Of a DNA stretch of 64,000 nucleotides, positions 11,020 through 21,880 are shown in pieces (the first letter of the stretch is position 1; each line of letters begins with the position of its first letter). A program made the position numbers and the translations under genes. Under the pieces are notes generated by a model. It was given only the letters and a program-made list of their open reading frames with translations. It searched no databases and had not been told where the DNA came from. This DNA comes from Siphonodentalium dalli. Lineage: Eukaryota; Mollusca; Scaphopoda; Gadilida; Siphonodentaliidae. The DNA lies in contig CP136066.1 of the NCBI GenBank assembly GCA_032622095.1, positions 42,421,835 through 42,485,834 of the forward strand, given 5' to 3'.

Positions 11020-11304
11020 CAGTAATGTCCTAATTAATCGACTGCTTAACCACAGCAGAATTATAGGTAACTTTTCAGGATTTAGTCGGAAATATGGCTT
11101 GTTGCCATTCATCGGAAAGCTCTCGAGGCCAATGCATTCTCTTATATATGCGAGGCGACCTATGGTCGACTCGCATATATAAGAGAATGCATTGGCCTCG
11201 AGAGCTTTATGATGAATGGCAACAAGCCATATTTCCCACTAAATCCTGAAAAGTTACCCATAATTCTGCTGTGGTTAAGCAGTCGATTAATTAGGGCATT
11301 ACTG
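11020..11304. mobile_element. FB-TA foldback with an H hairpin at its exact centre
   Basis: Ends CAGTAATGTCCTAATTAATC and GATTAATTAGGGCATTACTG. The arms run to CGGAAAGCTCTCGAGG and CCTCGAGAGCTTTATGATG. Between them sits one complete H (11130-11196), symmetric about the same axis. Arms share the private variant GACTGCTTAACC/GGTTAAGCAGTC. Confidence 0.9.
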
Positions 11305-11546
11305 TAGTTCCTGTGTCATGGTCGAAACGAACGTCATTTACATCGTGTGACATCAACATCTTCCAATTATACACATACATGTATGTGTGGAATTGCTTGA
11401 AAAAGGTGACACAGCTTTATAAGACGACTGACCAATGTGTTTTTTCAGGAATTTAACAACAACACATTTTCTACGGAACTCATTTTCAAGGGACTTCATT
11501 TAATATTACCAAAAACACAGATAACTTCACACATTTGAGATTATTG
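11305..11546. other. No recognised feature
   Basis: Unique AT-rich sequence. A related run (GGAACTCATTTTCAAGGGAC) appears reverse-complemented near 49840, also next to an FB-hAT. Confidence 0.4.
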
Positions 11547-11554
11547 ATGCGAAT

Positions 11555-11983
11555 CAAATCTTAGTTTAATGTGCCTGTCATTTTGCAGAATGAGGTCCCC
11601 AGAGGGCTAGCATCACTAAATTCACCCTTTGGGGACCTCATTCTGCTTTACTCAGGTCTCATCTTGGAGTTTCTTTATTTTCAAATTTCTATATAAATTT
11701 CTTCACATTGATTCTATTTAGTTTTTAGTTTAGTTTCTCTATATCGCCAAATTGGCAGACGACACATTGCATAATTAAGGTTCCCAATGGGTGCAGATCA
11801 CAATATTCACTATTTGGGAACTTCAATCTGAGTCTATGTCTCCCATAGCAGTTGAGGCCATGCAGAATGAGGTTCCCAGAGGGTGAATTTAGTGATGCTA
11901 GCCCACTATGCAGGATAGCATCACTAAACTCACCCTCTGGGGACCTCATTCTGCAAATGACAGGCACACTAAACTCAGGATTG
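11555..11983. mobile_element. FB-hAT, complete
   Basis: Flanks ATGCGAAT (11547-11554) and ATGTGAAA (11984-11991) look like an 8-bp duplication with two changes. Both hairpins are present; the left one has lost its tip. Ends CAAATCTTAGTTTAATGTGC and GCACACTAAACTCAGGATTG. Confidence 0.8.
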
Positions 11984-12069
11984 ATGTGAAATATTTTGAA
12001 TAATGATTGACTGAATTCCAGAGGCAAAATGCCTGTGAACATTATATATATATGATAAATAATTTACAA

Positions 12070-12241
12070 CAGTAATGCCCTAAGTAATCGAATCCTTAAC
12101 CACAGCAGAATTATGGGTAACTTTTCAGGATTTAGTCGGAAATATGGCTTGTTGCCATTCATCGGAAAGCTCAGACTAAATCCTGAAAAGTTACCCATAA
12201 TTCTGCTGTGGTTACGGAGTCGATTACTTAGGGCATTACTG
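12070..12241. mobile_element. FB-TA foldback, right arm shortened
   Basis: Ends CAGTAATGCCCTAAG and CTTAGGGCATTACTG. The inner ~40 bp of the right arm is deleted, so the left arm passes directly into AGACTAAATCCTGAAAAG. Confidence 0.85.
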
Positions 12242-12430
12242 TATTCCACAAAATAATAGAGTTTCCTGATCCTTTAGCAGTCCATGAAATTGGCCACAGC
12301 AATAAGCAATGTCATGGGAAATGCAATGGCAACATGTCGAATCTAACATGACACAGCATTAAATTTGCCGTGGGAAATTTTTCCTAATTTCGAGAGCTGC
12401 TTTAGGTATGAATAAGTCTCTTGTAGGGTA

Positions 12431-12647
12431 CAGTAATGCCCTAAGTAATCGACCTCTTAACCAAAGCAGAATTATATATGGGTAACATTTCAGGATTTAG
12501 TCGGAAATATGGCTTGTTGCCATTCATCGGAAAGCTCTCGCCGAGAGCTTTCCGATGAATGGCAACAAGCCATATTTCCGACTAAATCCTGAAAAGTTAC
12601 CCATAATTCTGCTTTGGTTAAGAGGTGGATTACTTAGGGCATTACTG
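12431..12647. mobile_element. FB-TA foldback with mirrored arm variants
   Basis: Tip CTCTCGCCGAGAG. Both arms carry CCTCTTAACCAAAGC or its complement, where most copies have CTCCTTAACCACAGC. A small TATAT insertion is confined to the left arm. Confidence 0.9.
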
Positions 12648-12649
12648 TA

Positions 12650-13355
12650 TATCAGGGTATATCAGTATGCACTGCTTTGTTCTATCTGATGTATTTATTA
12701 AGTCTTGGAGTAGAAATCATCTGCCTGCATGCTTTATTACTTCAGGGATTGAAGGGCAACAGATATATTTGTCTCAAATCTCCTGTCGGTTTGCATTGTT
12801 TTAAAGTGAATCTCACTGTTTCTAGCAGTCAGAACTTAATGAGCCGGTGACAGACAAACCATGGGTTGTGTATGTTTCATATTATATAGATACTCAGGGT
12901 TAAAAATCGGGAACTTAAACTTTTTCATAAAATAATACATCCGTAATTAATTTACTTTGGTGAAAAACTATTACGAGTTGCAATAGAAAATATTGATGTG
13001 AAATATGTGAATAATTTCAGAGTGAATTCCACAAACAAAAGTGATCATGATTTTATTTTATTTTTTGCGAACAATTTATAAACGTATATTATAATTAGAT
13101 AAATAATTCACTTTGGTCAATAACTTCCCACAGTGAGAATATCAATATGAAATATATTGTATAATGCTTGAGTGAATTCTACAGAGAAAAAAAATGAGGT
13201 TTCTGATTCTTTAGGTGTAAATAAGTCTTGTGATGAGTGCTATATTAGGACGCCTGCTTTGTTCTATCTGATGTGTTTATGAAGTCCTGGAGCACAAATC
13301 ATCTGCCTGCATGCGTCATTACTCCGGGGATCGAAGGACGATAGATTTGTGGGCC
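12650..13355. repeat. Diverged direct duplication
   Basis: 12670-12780 and 13250-13350 share TGCTTTGTTCTATCTGATG and AATCATCTGCCTGCATGC. Between them two further related stretches (12950-13050, 13108-13225) share TTGATGTGAAATAT-like and GAGTGAATTCYACA words. Not coding. Confidence 0.6.
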
Positions 13356-13359
13356 ACAA

Positions 13360-14110
13360 TCTCCTGTCCGTGAACCTTGTTGTCCTAGGGTCACAGGGTA
13401 ATAGATCTGTTGAGTTAGACTTCAACATAATTGTCCAATCATTATTCCCATAAAACTTTTATATTTGCCCACTTTACATCATTATTTCAATAATTATTTC
13501 AAGGCGTTTAAATAATGAGAAAGTCACGACTCCAGGAAATAAGTCTCTCCCCGAGTCACAGTGTTATGTTTTCATTAACTTCACTGTTTAGCATCAGGGC
13601 TTTACTCTAGATTTGTTGTGACAACATTAACATTGAATTGATTTCACGTCTTAAATGATCAGCCCCCCACGAAACTCAACAGTTTCCACATGTAGGGGCC
13701 CAGAAATAATGGGCCTCTACATGTTTTTTCACATGCCAAGAAATGTTGTAAAAAAATAGGAATTTTCGAAATTTGTTATTTTTTGGTGAAATTGCATTTT
13801 TTGGATGCAAAAGGGTTTGACATTGGTTTGTATATTCATTGAAATATAACTGAAATATGAATCCAAACCATATAGACAATATATATAGAGATATCATTTA
13901 TTTTCGTGACATGTGCATACATAATCAAATACAAAATAATGGAAAAAATACAATAAACACCCCGCCAATAAGACCTATATGTCACGCTTAATATCAATCA
14001 AGTTGAATACGTGTAAGGAATTCCTGCAAAATATAGTTTAAAGAAAATTAAACTTTCATTCTAATTCATTGCATATATGCATATTAACCACTAATATAAT
14101 CGGTAGCTTT
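13360..14110. other. No clear feature; part may be LINE 3' untranslated sequence
   Basis: Contains a small inverted repeat around 13690-13728 (CATGTAGGGGCCC with GGGCCTCTACATG). The 13920-14111 part lies directly 3' of the LINE fragment on the minus strand. No diagnostic tail was found. Confidence 0.35.
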
Positions 14111-14111
14111 T

Positions 14112-14450
14112 CTATTTATATAGATAATTCTTTCTTTTGCCTAAAGCGTCGGAGAGATACTTAGATAATTGTCGTGGATAACATATTATTTCTGCTAATG
14201 CATCATCAAATTTTCCTTCCGATACCAATTCAGAGATTATTTTGGGTACAGATTTTAATAGTAATACCCTGAGGTCATGATAATGAGGGCAACGCAAGAG
14301 AAAGTGAGTTTCATCTTCAACCTCGTTCATGTTACATATGACGCAAATATGTTCATGGAGTTTCTCATTCTTGAAACGTCCAGTTTCGACCCTTAAACAG
14401 AGATTGGCACATATACATGTATATGCCTGAGATGAGTACAGAATAGGCTT
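14112..14450 (-). pseudogene. C-terminal end of a LINE (non-LTR retrotransposon) ORF2
   Basis: Open minus-strand frame of about 112 codons, closed by TGA upstream (14451-14453) and TAG at 14112-14114. It reads LCLRVETGRF, then a Cys/His knuckle ICVICN...EVEDETHFLLRCPHYH, then a leucine-rich tail. The pattern R-x-E-T-G-R, CxxC, EDExHFLxxCP is typical of the region after the reverse transcriptase domain of many animal LINEs. Only this end is present, with no RT palm, as expected for a 5'-truncated insertion. There is no in-frame stop, so it may not be very old. The clade cannot be assigned from this piece. Confidence 0.8.
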
Positions 14451-15130
14451 TCAGAATTTGATGCATATAGAAACAGATCCCCACCCCCAATTTTATGAAA
14501 CAACAAAATGCACATATCTTTCCATTTTATAAAGTGTTCAGATTGTAAATACTTAAAGGCCTATTTAATTTTCGAGTCACCAATTATTTTTTTGATAGTG
14601 CCTTGATATACGGTTTTAATAACAATCTATGACATAATATATGATTAAAATACTATAATTTATCACCATTTGGAACATCTGTGTCTAAGAAGGGGCCCAT
14701 AGAGTAATAGAAAATAGCTGATATCATAGAAACATTTCCCCCATTATGGCTCCCAGAGTGCACCAGATTTCAAACTAAGATATAGAGTTATTCCCCTTCC
14801 ATTGAAAATAATAGACTTTGCAGAAACTTAAGCACAAAAAACATGTCGGTACCTCAACAAAAACAACATGTTCACAGTTTATTACACTGGATAAGTTGAT
14901 ATAATACATGTACAATGTTTTGGAGCTTCCTCTTTCAAATGGTATATAATATGGCATATACTTTATATAATGTGATCGGGGTAGAGGGTTGAAAATTAAG
15001 TGGCATTTAATACATACTAATTTATATATTGTTATCAGAAATTAGTTTAAATTTTTTTAAAGTGTTTTCGCCAACCAACCATATTGTTTTAGTCCATTAG
15101 TGGGAACAAAGGTCTTTATTCTAGGATTGA
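14451..15130. other. No recognised feature
   Basis: AT-rich. The minus strand does not continue the LINE reading frame past the TGA at 14451. Might hold degraded LINE sequence. Confidence 0.35.
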
Positions 15131-15135
15131 CAGAA

Positions 15136-16565
15136 AGATGAATGGAGATATGCTCCCTCTCCGAAATCTATATCGATCACATGTCATATGTCTGGAGGAA
15201 ATTGAGCTAACCATAATCCTCCTATACCCCAAACAAAATCGATCACATGTTGTATGCATCCATAAAATCGTGCTCACCATAACCCTCCCATACCCCAAAC
15301 AAATTTGATCACATGTCATATGCCTTGAGGAAATCGTACTAACAATTTATAACCCTCCCTCACCCCAAACAAAATCGATCACATGTCATATACCTTGAGG
15401 AAATCATGCTAACCATATATCTATTATATATTTTGGAAGATCTGTCTGTGTCTGTGTGGTATATGACATGTGATCGATTTTGTTTGGGGTGAGGAAGGGT
15501 TATAAATTGTTAGTACGATTTCCTCAAGGCATATGACATGTTTGATGGGTCAAAATGATCAATTCAAGGTCAAATCGGGTAAAACCGGATGGATTTCGAC
15601 GGGTACTTTTGTCAGGTACTTTTGTCCGGGCAGTGTTTTGGACGGGTCAAATCGTAACCCCACCTGACCTTGACCTTCAAAATGGATAATTCAAGGTCAA
15701 ATCACGCAATTCGCCGAAAAGCAGAGGGGAAACAGCCCGGACGAAGTCGGGTCTACCTGCTAGTAACAATATATAACCCTCCCTCACCCCAAGTTAAATC
15801 GATCACATGTCAACACATATATGCCTTGAGGAAATCGTGCTAACCATAACCCTCCCATACCCCAAGCAAATTTGATCACATGTCATATGCCGTGAGGAAA
15901 TCGTCTAACCATATATATAACAATATATAACCCTCCCTCATCCCAAGTTAAATCGATCACATGTCGACTCGTATGCCTCAAGAAAATCGTGCTAACCATA
16001 ACCCCCCCCATACCCCAAGCAAATTTGATCACATGTCATATGCCGTGAGGAAATCATCTAACCATATATAACAATATATAACCCTCCCTCACTCCAAGTT
16101 AAATCGATCACATGTCGACACGTATGCCTCAAGAAAATTGTGCTAACCATAACCCCCCCATACCCCAAGCAAATTTGATCACATGTCATATGCCGTGAGG
16201 AAATCGTCTAACCATATATAACAATATATAACCCTCCCTCACTCCAAGTTAAATCGATCACATGTCGACACGTATGCCTCAAGAAAATCGTGCTAACCAA
16301 AACCCTCCTATACCCCAAACAAAATCGATCACATGTCATATGCCTTGAGGAAATCGTCTAACCATATATAACAATATATAACCCTCCCTCACCCCTAGCT
16401 AAATCGATGACATGTCGACACGTATACCTGAGGAAATCATGCTAAACATTACCCCCCTCCGAAGCTAAATTGATTGTAAGTCATATGCCTTGAGGAAATT
16501 GTCCTAACCACAACCCTCCCTCACCCCAAGCTAAATCGATCACATGTCACATGCCTCGAGAAAAT
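15136..16565. repeat. Satellite array (ATCGATCACATGTC repeats)
   Basis: About 1.4 kb of repeats built on ATCGATCACATGTCATATG, CCTTGAGGAAATCGTGCTAA and CCATAACCCTCCC. In the right half the units alternate in pairs with a higher-order period near 145-150 bp marked by ACCATATATAACAATATATA. Interrupted by the element at 15420-15763. Confidence 0.9.
15420..15763 (+). mobile_element. Short non-autonomous Helitron-like element
   Basis: Begins TCTATTATATATTTTGG, ends CCTGCTAG, and lies between A (15419) and T (15764). Removing it restores the satellite junction ACCATATA|TAACAATATATA. A CCCGGACGAAGTCGGG hairpin lies about 12 bp before the CTAG. TC start, CTRR end, 3' hairpin and A/T target are Helitron hallmarks. 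It also contains an inverted copy of the neighbouring satellite (15459-15535). Confidence 0.75.
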
Positions 16566-16945
16566 CCTGCTATATTTCAGATTCTAGAGCCATGTAGTCT
16601 CTGAGTTTACTGACTAAATTACTCAGTCAATACAAATGTTGTTCTTGGAAATTTAACTTAACCCACAGTTGAAATTTGGGCAAGCTGCATATGTTTGTGA
16701 ACGGCTTCCGATATAGATTTCCTATAGGTGTGTTTGTTCAGATGAGGAAAAGCAAACATATTTAAAGGTTTGTCATGAACCGCTGGTCCTCGAAGGTACG
16801 GATTGTTGAATGAACCTGCGCTGTTTTCATGGTCACAATAATACACACAGCCCTCCTCACAGCTCGTTAGTCTTATGTACTTAAATGATAGCTTGTTAGT
16901 CTTATCATGTACTTAAATGAATGGGCATTATTGATGGTGTTCAAG
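16566..16945. other. No recognised feature
   Basis: Unique sequence between the satellite and the next FB-hAT. Short direct repeat GCTCGTTAGTCTTATGTACTT / GCTTGTTAGTCTTATCATGT near 16862-16900. Confidence 0.4.
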
Positions 16946-16949
16946 TCTG

Positions 16950-17208
16950 AATTCAGTGTGCTTCCCAGAAGATGTAGACCAATTGGGAATCTCAATTATG
17001 CAATGTCTCGTCTGCCAATTTGGGGATATAGAGAAATTAAACTAAAAAAGAAATAGAATATATGTGAAGAAGTTTCTGTAGAAATTTGATAATAAAGAAA
17101 CTTTCCAGAGAAGATGAGGCCTAAGCAGACCACTGTATGGGGTAGCATCACTAAATTCACCCTCTGGGGACCTCATTCTGCATATGACAGACACGCTATT
17201 TCCAGATT
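16950..17208. mobile_element. FB-hAT, truncated
   Basis: Interior (AATTGGGAATCTCAATTATG, reduced) plus half of the right hairpin (GGTAGCATCACTAAATTCAC to TCATTCTGC) and the end CGCTATTTCCAGATTTG. Confidence 0.65.
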
Positions 17209-17279
17209 TGAAACCAATCCAAACAACCAACAAGTCAGCCCTTATGATCAGTTAGTGCTGAAAAGCGGCGGTTCTTCAT

Positions 17280-17531
17280 TTAACCCTTTGAGTGCCAGGG
17301 GCCGATCTCATCGGCCCTAAACCTACAAAATAAGTCTGTTAAAGAATATAAGAATAAATTATTAAAATTGTAAAAAATTGTAAAAAAACAAAACAAAAAA
17401 ACAAAAAAATGGCCAATGCATTCTCTTATATATGTGAGGCGACCTATGGTCGACTCGCATATATAAGAGAATGCATTGGCACAGGGTATATGGGTTGACA
17501 CAAAAATCGGACCTGGCACTCAAAGGGTTAA
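17280..17531. mobile_element. TTAA-1 MITE, complete, one H hairpin
   Basis: TTAA at 17280-17283 and 17528-17531; ends CCCTTTGAGTGCCAGG and CCTGGCACTCAAAGGG. H at about 17413-17478, with one change in the left arm (ATGTGAG). Confidence 0.9.
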
Positions 17532-17627
17532 AGGACTCGTCACCGGGATATTTGGAACTGATGATGATATTGGTGAAATTTTGACCATTTAACATATTAC
17601 ACCTCTCCTATTGACTACATTTGCATT

Positions 17628-17842
17628 CAGTAATATGCTCTAATTAATCGACTTCTTAACCACAGCAGAATTATGGGTAACTTTTCAGGATTTATTCGGA
17701 AATATGGCTTGTTGCCATTCATCGGAAAGCTCTCGGTGAGAGCTTTCCGATGAATGGCAACAAGCCATATTTCCGAATAAATCCTGAAAAGTTACCCATA
17801 ATTCTGCTGTGGTTAAGAAGTTGATTAATTAGAGCATTACTG
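17628..17842. mobile_element. FB-TA foldback with private mirrored variants
   Basis: Tip CTCTCGGTGAGAG. Both arms carry ACTTCTTAACC/GGTTAAGAAGT and GGATTTATTCGG/CCGAATAAATCC, which are not the common forms. Confidence 0.9.
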
Positions 17843-18960
17843 TACACTATCTCTTCCTCTCTTTCTACAACATACATGTATACTATTTAAATGCCTAATT
17901 TAACCCTTTGGCTATAAACTTCATTCGGAATTTTGCATATGCTCCAAATTACTTTCTAAAATATTAATGGCCCAACATCAGGTTACGATCTTGGTACTTC
18001 CCATTTGTTAACTGTGATGGCAGTGTCTTTGCTGTGATTTATAACTATATTTTACCTCTTGCAAAACACTCCATCGTAGTTGTCACATGGCATACACAGC
18101 CTATATGTGAGCAGGGCATTTCTAATTTTATGCTCCGCGGCTAAGCTACCAATTTTCTTCTTTATATTTAGTTGACACACTATTGGAGCTCTTGTATCTT
18201 ACTCCACGGTATGTACCAAGGAAATATCATCGCCTGTGTGCGTACTAGTGGTTTAGGACCTACCCTAAGTCTAGTGACATTCCTAGCAACCCTTGTATAA
18301 TTTTACAGCCCTTGAATAATTTTACAACAACAAGACAGCCCTTATGATTAAGAGTTCTCCAGGAATGAGGTGTGTTCGCGAATAGAGCAGATCTTATCCT
18401 GAGGAATCATATAATACATAACATGTCTGGTACAACCAAACCCTCGTAAGATAATAATAATACGTAACACGTCTGGTACAACCAATCCCTCATCAGATCA
18501 TAATAAATCCCATTTATCAATAAACAGTAATGCCATATTAGAAATGCGAGTACGTTCTAATCATAAGCTGATAAGAAAAAAATGTTGCCGATCACAGGGA
18601 GCAGCCTATAGGAATCACTGAACTAAATGGTTTCCCATAGGCGACAGTGTTAACGTTTCGGCCAAATTCACTGAATTGAAGCCTGCAGGTCATACCAGTG
18701 ATGTTTACCCAGCTAGATTGACACCAGTTGATCACGAAAATGCAAGAAAAATCATAGGTCATGTGTTTACTTTTTTAAATAAATCCCCAAGTCTACGACA
18801 GGGCTATCTCACAGCCAAATTTTATCTGGAAAAACCCCGAACTACAGCAGCCAGTTAATTAAATTTCCCGCTCACAAAAATCCATTCCCCAATTCATTCA
18901 CCAGTTTAAATTATTTAGATATTATGTACAAATCAAATAAACGCGATGTCATCCTTTAAT
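17843..18960. other. No recognised feature
   Basis: About 1.1 kb of ordinary sequence. A short direct repeat (CATAACATGTCTGGTACAACCAA / CGTAACACGTCTGGTACAACCAA-like) lies near 18418-18486. An open frame at 18676-18858 is unrecognised. Confidence 0.4.
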
Positions 18961-18970
18961 AACGTATCGC

Positions 18971-19100
18971 ATGTATCAGGTGAAGGTCATTCTTCAGTTA
19001 CCTTCACCTTTAGCATTCCACGGTGTACTCGCTCCCCGACTCTGGAACACATTTAGCTCCCTGATTCCTATAGGTTTCAAATTGGGAGAAGTCACTTCCT
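18971..19100 (+). pseudogene. Possible LINE ORF C-terminal relic
   Basis: The frame reads LPSPLAFHGVLAPRLWNTFS, which recalls the F-x-x-x-AP-x-LWN motif near the end of some CR1-like LINE proteins. About 30 residues only, with no upstream RT domain. The continuation runs into an unrelated duplicated block, so this is a tentative call. Confidence 0.3.
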
Positions 19101-19103
19101 GTT

Positions 19104-20065
19104 TGGTTATTACGGTAGGGAGATTGTTTATTGTTCAACTTCCACGATGGGGGAGATCTCGAGCCTCAGTATACAATATAATACAACATGAATAACAAGA
19201 TGAAAGAAAACAGCATGACTCGGAGAGATGACTGAGTACCCTGTGCCAATGCATTCTCTTATATATGCGAGTCGACCATAGGACGCCTTGCATATATAAG
19301 AGAATGCATTGGCCTAACAATTTTTTACAATTTTAATAATTTTTTCTTGTATTCTTTAACAATTTTATAATTTCACCCATACAGAGCCCCAGACAAACAT
19401 GAGCAGACAACACTCTTCTATATGCTTCTATATATGTGTGGGGCTCCCTGCAGGGTAATGGATTTTATGTCCTAAAAATTGTAAGAAACATTTATTTAAA
19501 AAAAATTATAAAAAATTGTTAGGCCAATGCATTCTCTTATATATGTGAGGCGACCACTTGCTGTTTGGTTATTACGGTAGGGAGATTGTTTATTGTTCAA
19601 CTTCCACGATGGGGAGAGCCTCAGTATATACAATATAATACAACATGAATAACAAGATGAAAGAAAACAGCATGACTAGGAGAGATGACTGAGTACCCTG
19701 TGCCAATACATTCTCTTATATATGCGAGTCGACCATAGGTCGCCTCGCATATATAAGAGAATGCATTGGCCTAACAATTTTTTACAATTTTAATAATTTT
19801 TTCTTGTATTCTTTAACAATTTTATAATTTCACCCATACAGAGCCCCAGACAAACATGAGCAGACAACACTCTTCTATATGCTTCTATATATGTGTGGGG
19901 CTCCCTGCAGGGTAATGGATGTTTTTTATTTTATGTCCTAAAAATTGTAAGAAACATTTATTTAAAAAAAATTATAAAAAATTGTTAGGCCAATGCATTC
20001 TCTTATATATGCGAGACGACCTATGGTCGACTCGCATATATAAGAGAATGCATTGGCACAGGGTA
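19104..20065. repeat. Tandem duplication, about 448 bp, of a TG-family region
   Basis: Units start at about 19104 and 19552 (ACTTSCTGTTTGGTTATTAC). Each holds a leader, an H hairpin (19247-19313; 19695-19771), the T-rich linker and the TG-family interior (TTCACCCATACAGAGCCCC, GTGTGGGGCTCCCTGCAGGG). The second unit ends with another H (19990-20056). The first unit's second H is cut after its left arm, where unit two begins. Confidence 0.75.
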
Positions 20066-20227
20066 AAAAAATATATATGTCCACTCGATCGCCATGAAAA
20101 TTATGAACTGGACACTATAGCAATCATGGACCCCATGAATGTGATGTATGGCATAACATGTATTGTTTTTGATGTATCGGTTCACTGACACACAGCAGAA
20201 ACATAGCCGTGGAGTGAACAATAGAGA

Positions 20228-20645
20228 CTACACTATAATATGATAATTGTCCGTTGTCTGGACTGTTATCTGGGAGAAGTAACAATGGCTGAAATCAATT
20301 TACACCCCCCATCATCACTCTTCTATGTTCCCCATGAGTATTATGCAACACAAGAGCCCATTTATAAAACCATTATTGTGAGTAAGAACACCATTATAAT
20401 AAGTAAATTTACATTAAATATTCTGAGAGTTCAAGCAAAGGGGATGGGTATACATGTACGAGAGAACATGTATGAGAGAGAAGTCACTTCTCCATAGGAC
20501 TAAAATAGGGAGAAGTGGCACATTTTAGGGAGAAGATGTCTCCCAAATAGATGTCTCCCAAATAGATGTCTCCCAAATCACCCTCTAGACGGCTGGTCTC
20601 GGCAGATGAGAGGCCCAGTACAGCTTGATATTGGTATGGTTGGGT
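20228..20645. repeat. Dispersed repeat carrying a 16-bp minisatellite
   Basis: GTCTCCCAAATAGAT-type units (three copies near 20537-20582) lie inside sequence that matches the reverse complement of 48740-49035 (GAAGTCACTTCTC, CACCCTCTAGACGGCTGG). The rest is unrecognised. Confidence 0.55.
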
Positions 20646-20654
20646 TTTTAAAAG

Positions 20655-21086
20655 GCCTATTTTTTTACCCTGTGCCAATGCATTCTCTTATATATGCGAG
20701 TCGACCATAGGTCGCCTCGCATATATAAGAGAATGCATTGGCCTAACAATTTTTTACAATTTTAATAATTTGTTCTTGTATTCTTTAACAATTTTATAAT
20801 TTCACCCATACAGAGCCCCATGCAGACAAACATGAGCAGACGACACTCTTCTATATGCTTCTATATATGTGTGGGGCTCCCTGCAGGGTAATGGATGTTT
20901 TTTATTTTATGTCCTAAAAATTGTAAGAAACATTTATTTAAAAAAAATGATAAAAAAATTGTTAGGCCAATGCATTCTCTTATATATGCGAGGCGACCTA
21001 TGGTCGACTCGCATATATAAGAGAATGCATTGGCACAGGGTAAAAAAAATCCCGACTTACAACTGGATTTGATATGGCGGGTCACA
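20655..21086. mobile_element. TG-family element, right end intact
   Basis: H-interior-H core (hairpins 20685-20751 and 20967-21033), then AAATCCCGACTTACAACTGG and the terminus ATATGGCGGGTCACA. The left terminus is replaced by other sequence before TTTTTTTACCC. Confidence 0.75.
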
Positions 21087-21109
21087 TTGTTTATCTTGTT
21101 CATTCCATA

Positions 21110-21573
21110 CAACCCTGAGTTTAGTGTGACTGTCATTTGCAGAATGAGGTCCCCAGAGGATGAATTTAGTGACACTGTCCATCATAATGGGCTAGCATCA
21201 CTAAATTCACCCTCTGGGGACCTCATTATGTTTAGCTAGGCCTCATCTTCTCTGGAAAGTTTCTTTATTATCAAATTTCTATAGAAACTTCTTCACATAG
21301 ATTCTATTTCTTTCTTAGATTAGTTTCTCTATATCCCCAAATTGGCAGACAACACATTGTATAATTGAGGTTCCCAATGGGTGTACATCACAATATTTAC
21401 CACTTGGGAACTTAAATCTGAGTCTATGTCTCCCATAGTAGATGAGGCCGTGCAGAATGAGGTCCCCAGAGGGTGAATTTGGTTATGCTAGCTCACTATG
21501 TGGAATGGCATCACTAAATTCACCCTCTGAGGACCTCATTCAGCAAATGACAGGCACACTAAACTCAGGCTTG
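21110..21573. mobile_element. FB-hAT, complete, perfect 8-bp target duplication
   Basis: ATTCCATA at 21102-21109 and 21574-21581. Ends CAACCCTGAGTTTAGTGTG and CACACTAAACTCAGGCTTG. Two hairpins flank the interior (CTCTGGAAAGTTTCTTTATT, GGTTCCCAATGGGTGTACAT). A good reference copy for the family. Confidence 0.9.
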
Positions 21574-21720
21574 ATTCCATATCACAATGTCAGCTTGATG
21601 GAGGCTTAATTTCATTGGGAAATAACTTCACTGCATATAAAATAAACCATAACCCTCCTGCCCCACGACCCCCATCCCCTAGCTTGAACTCTCATTGTAA
21701 TGTTGTGCCATAACAAACTA

Positions 21721-21829
21721 CAGTAATGCCCTAATTAATCGACTCCTTTAACCACAGCAGAATTATGGGTAACTTTTCAGGATTTAGTTGGAAATATGGC
21801 TTGTTGCCATTCATTGGAAAGCTCTCCCA
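21721..21829. mobile_element. FB-TA foldback, left half
   Basis: CAGTAATGCCCTAATTAATCG to GGAAAGCTCTCCC; the sequence stops at the palindrome centre. Two other copies (47927, 62494) are also halves that end or begin near the centre. Confidence 0.8.
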
Positions 21830-21880
21830 AAAAACTTATCAAAAATACATTATTATATTCCTGTGTTTATATACCTTTAG

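Noticed and set aside
15136-16565. CRISPR-like regular array
   Set aside because: Units are contiguous satellite repeats without unique spacers, in a eukaryotic context.
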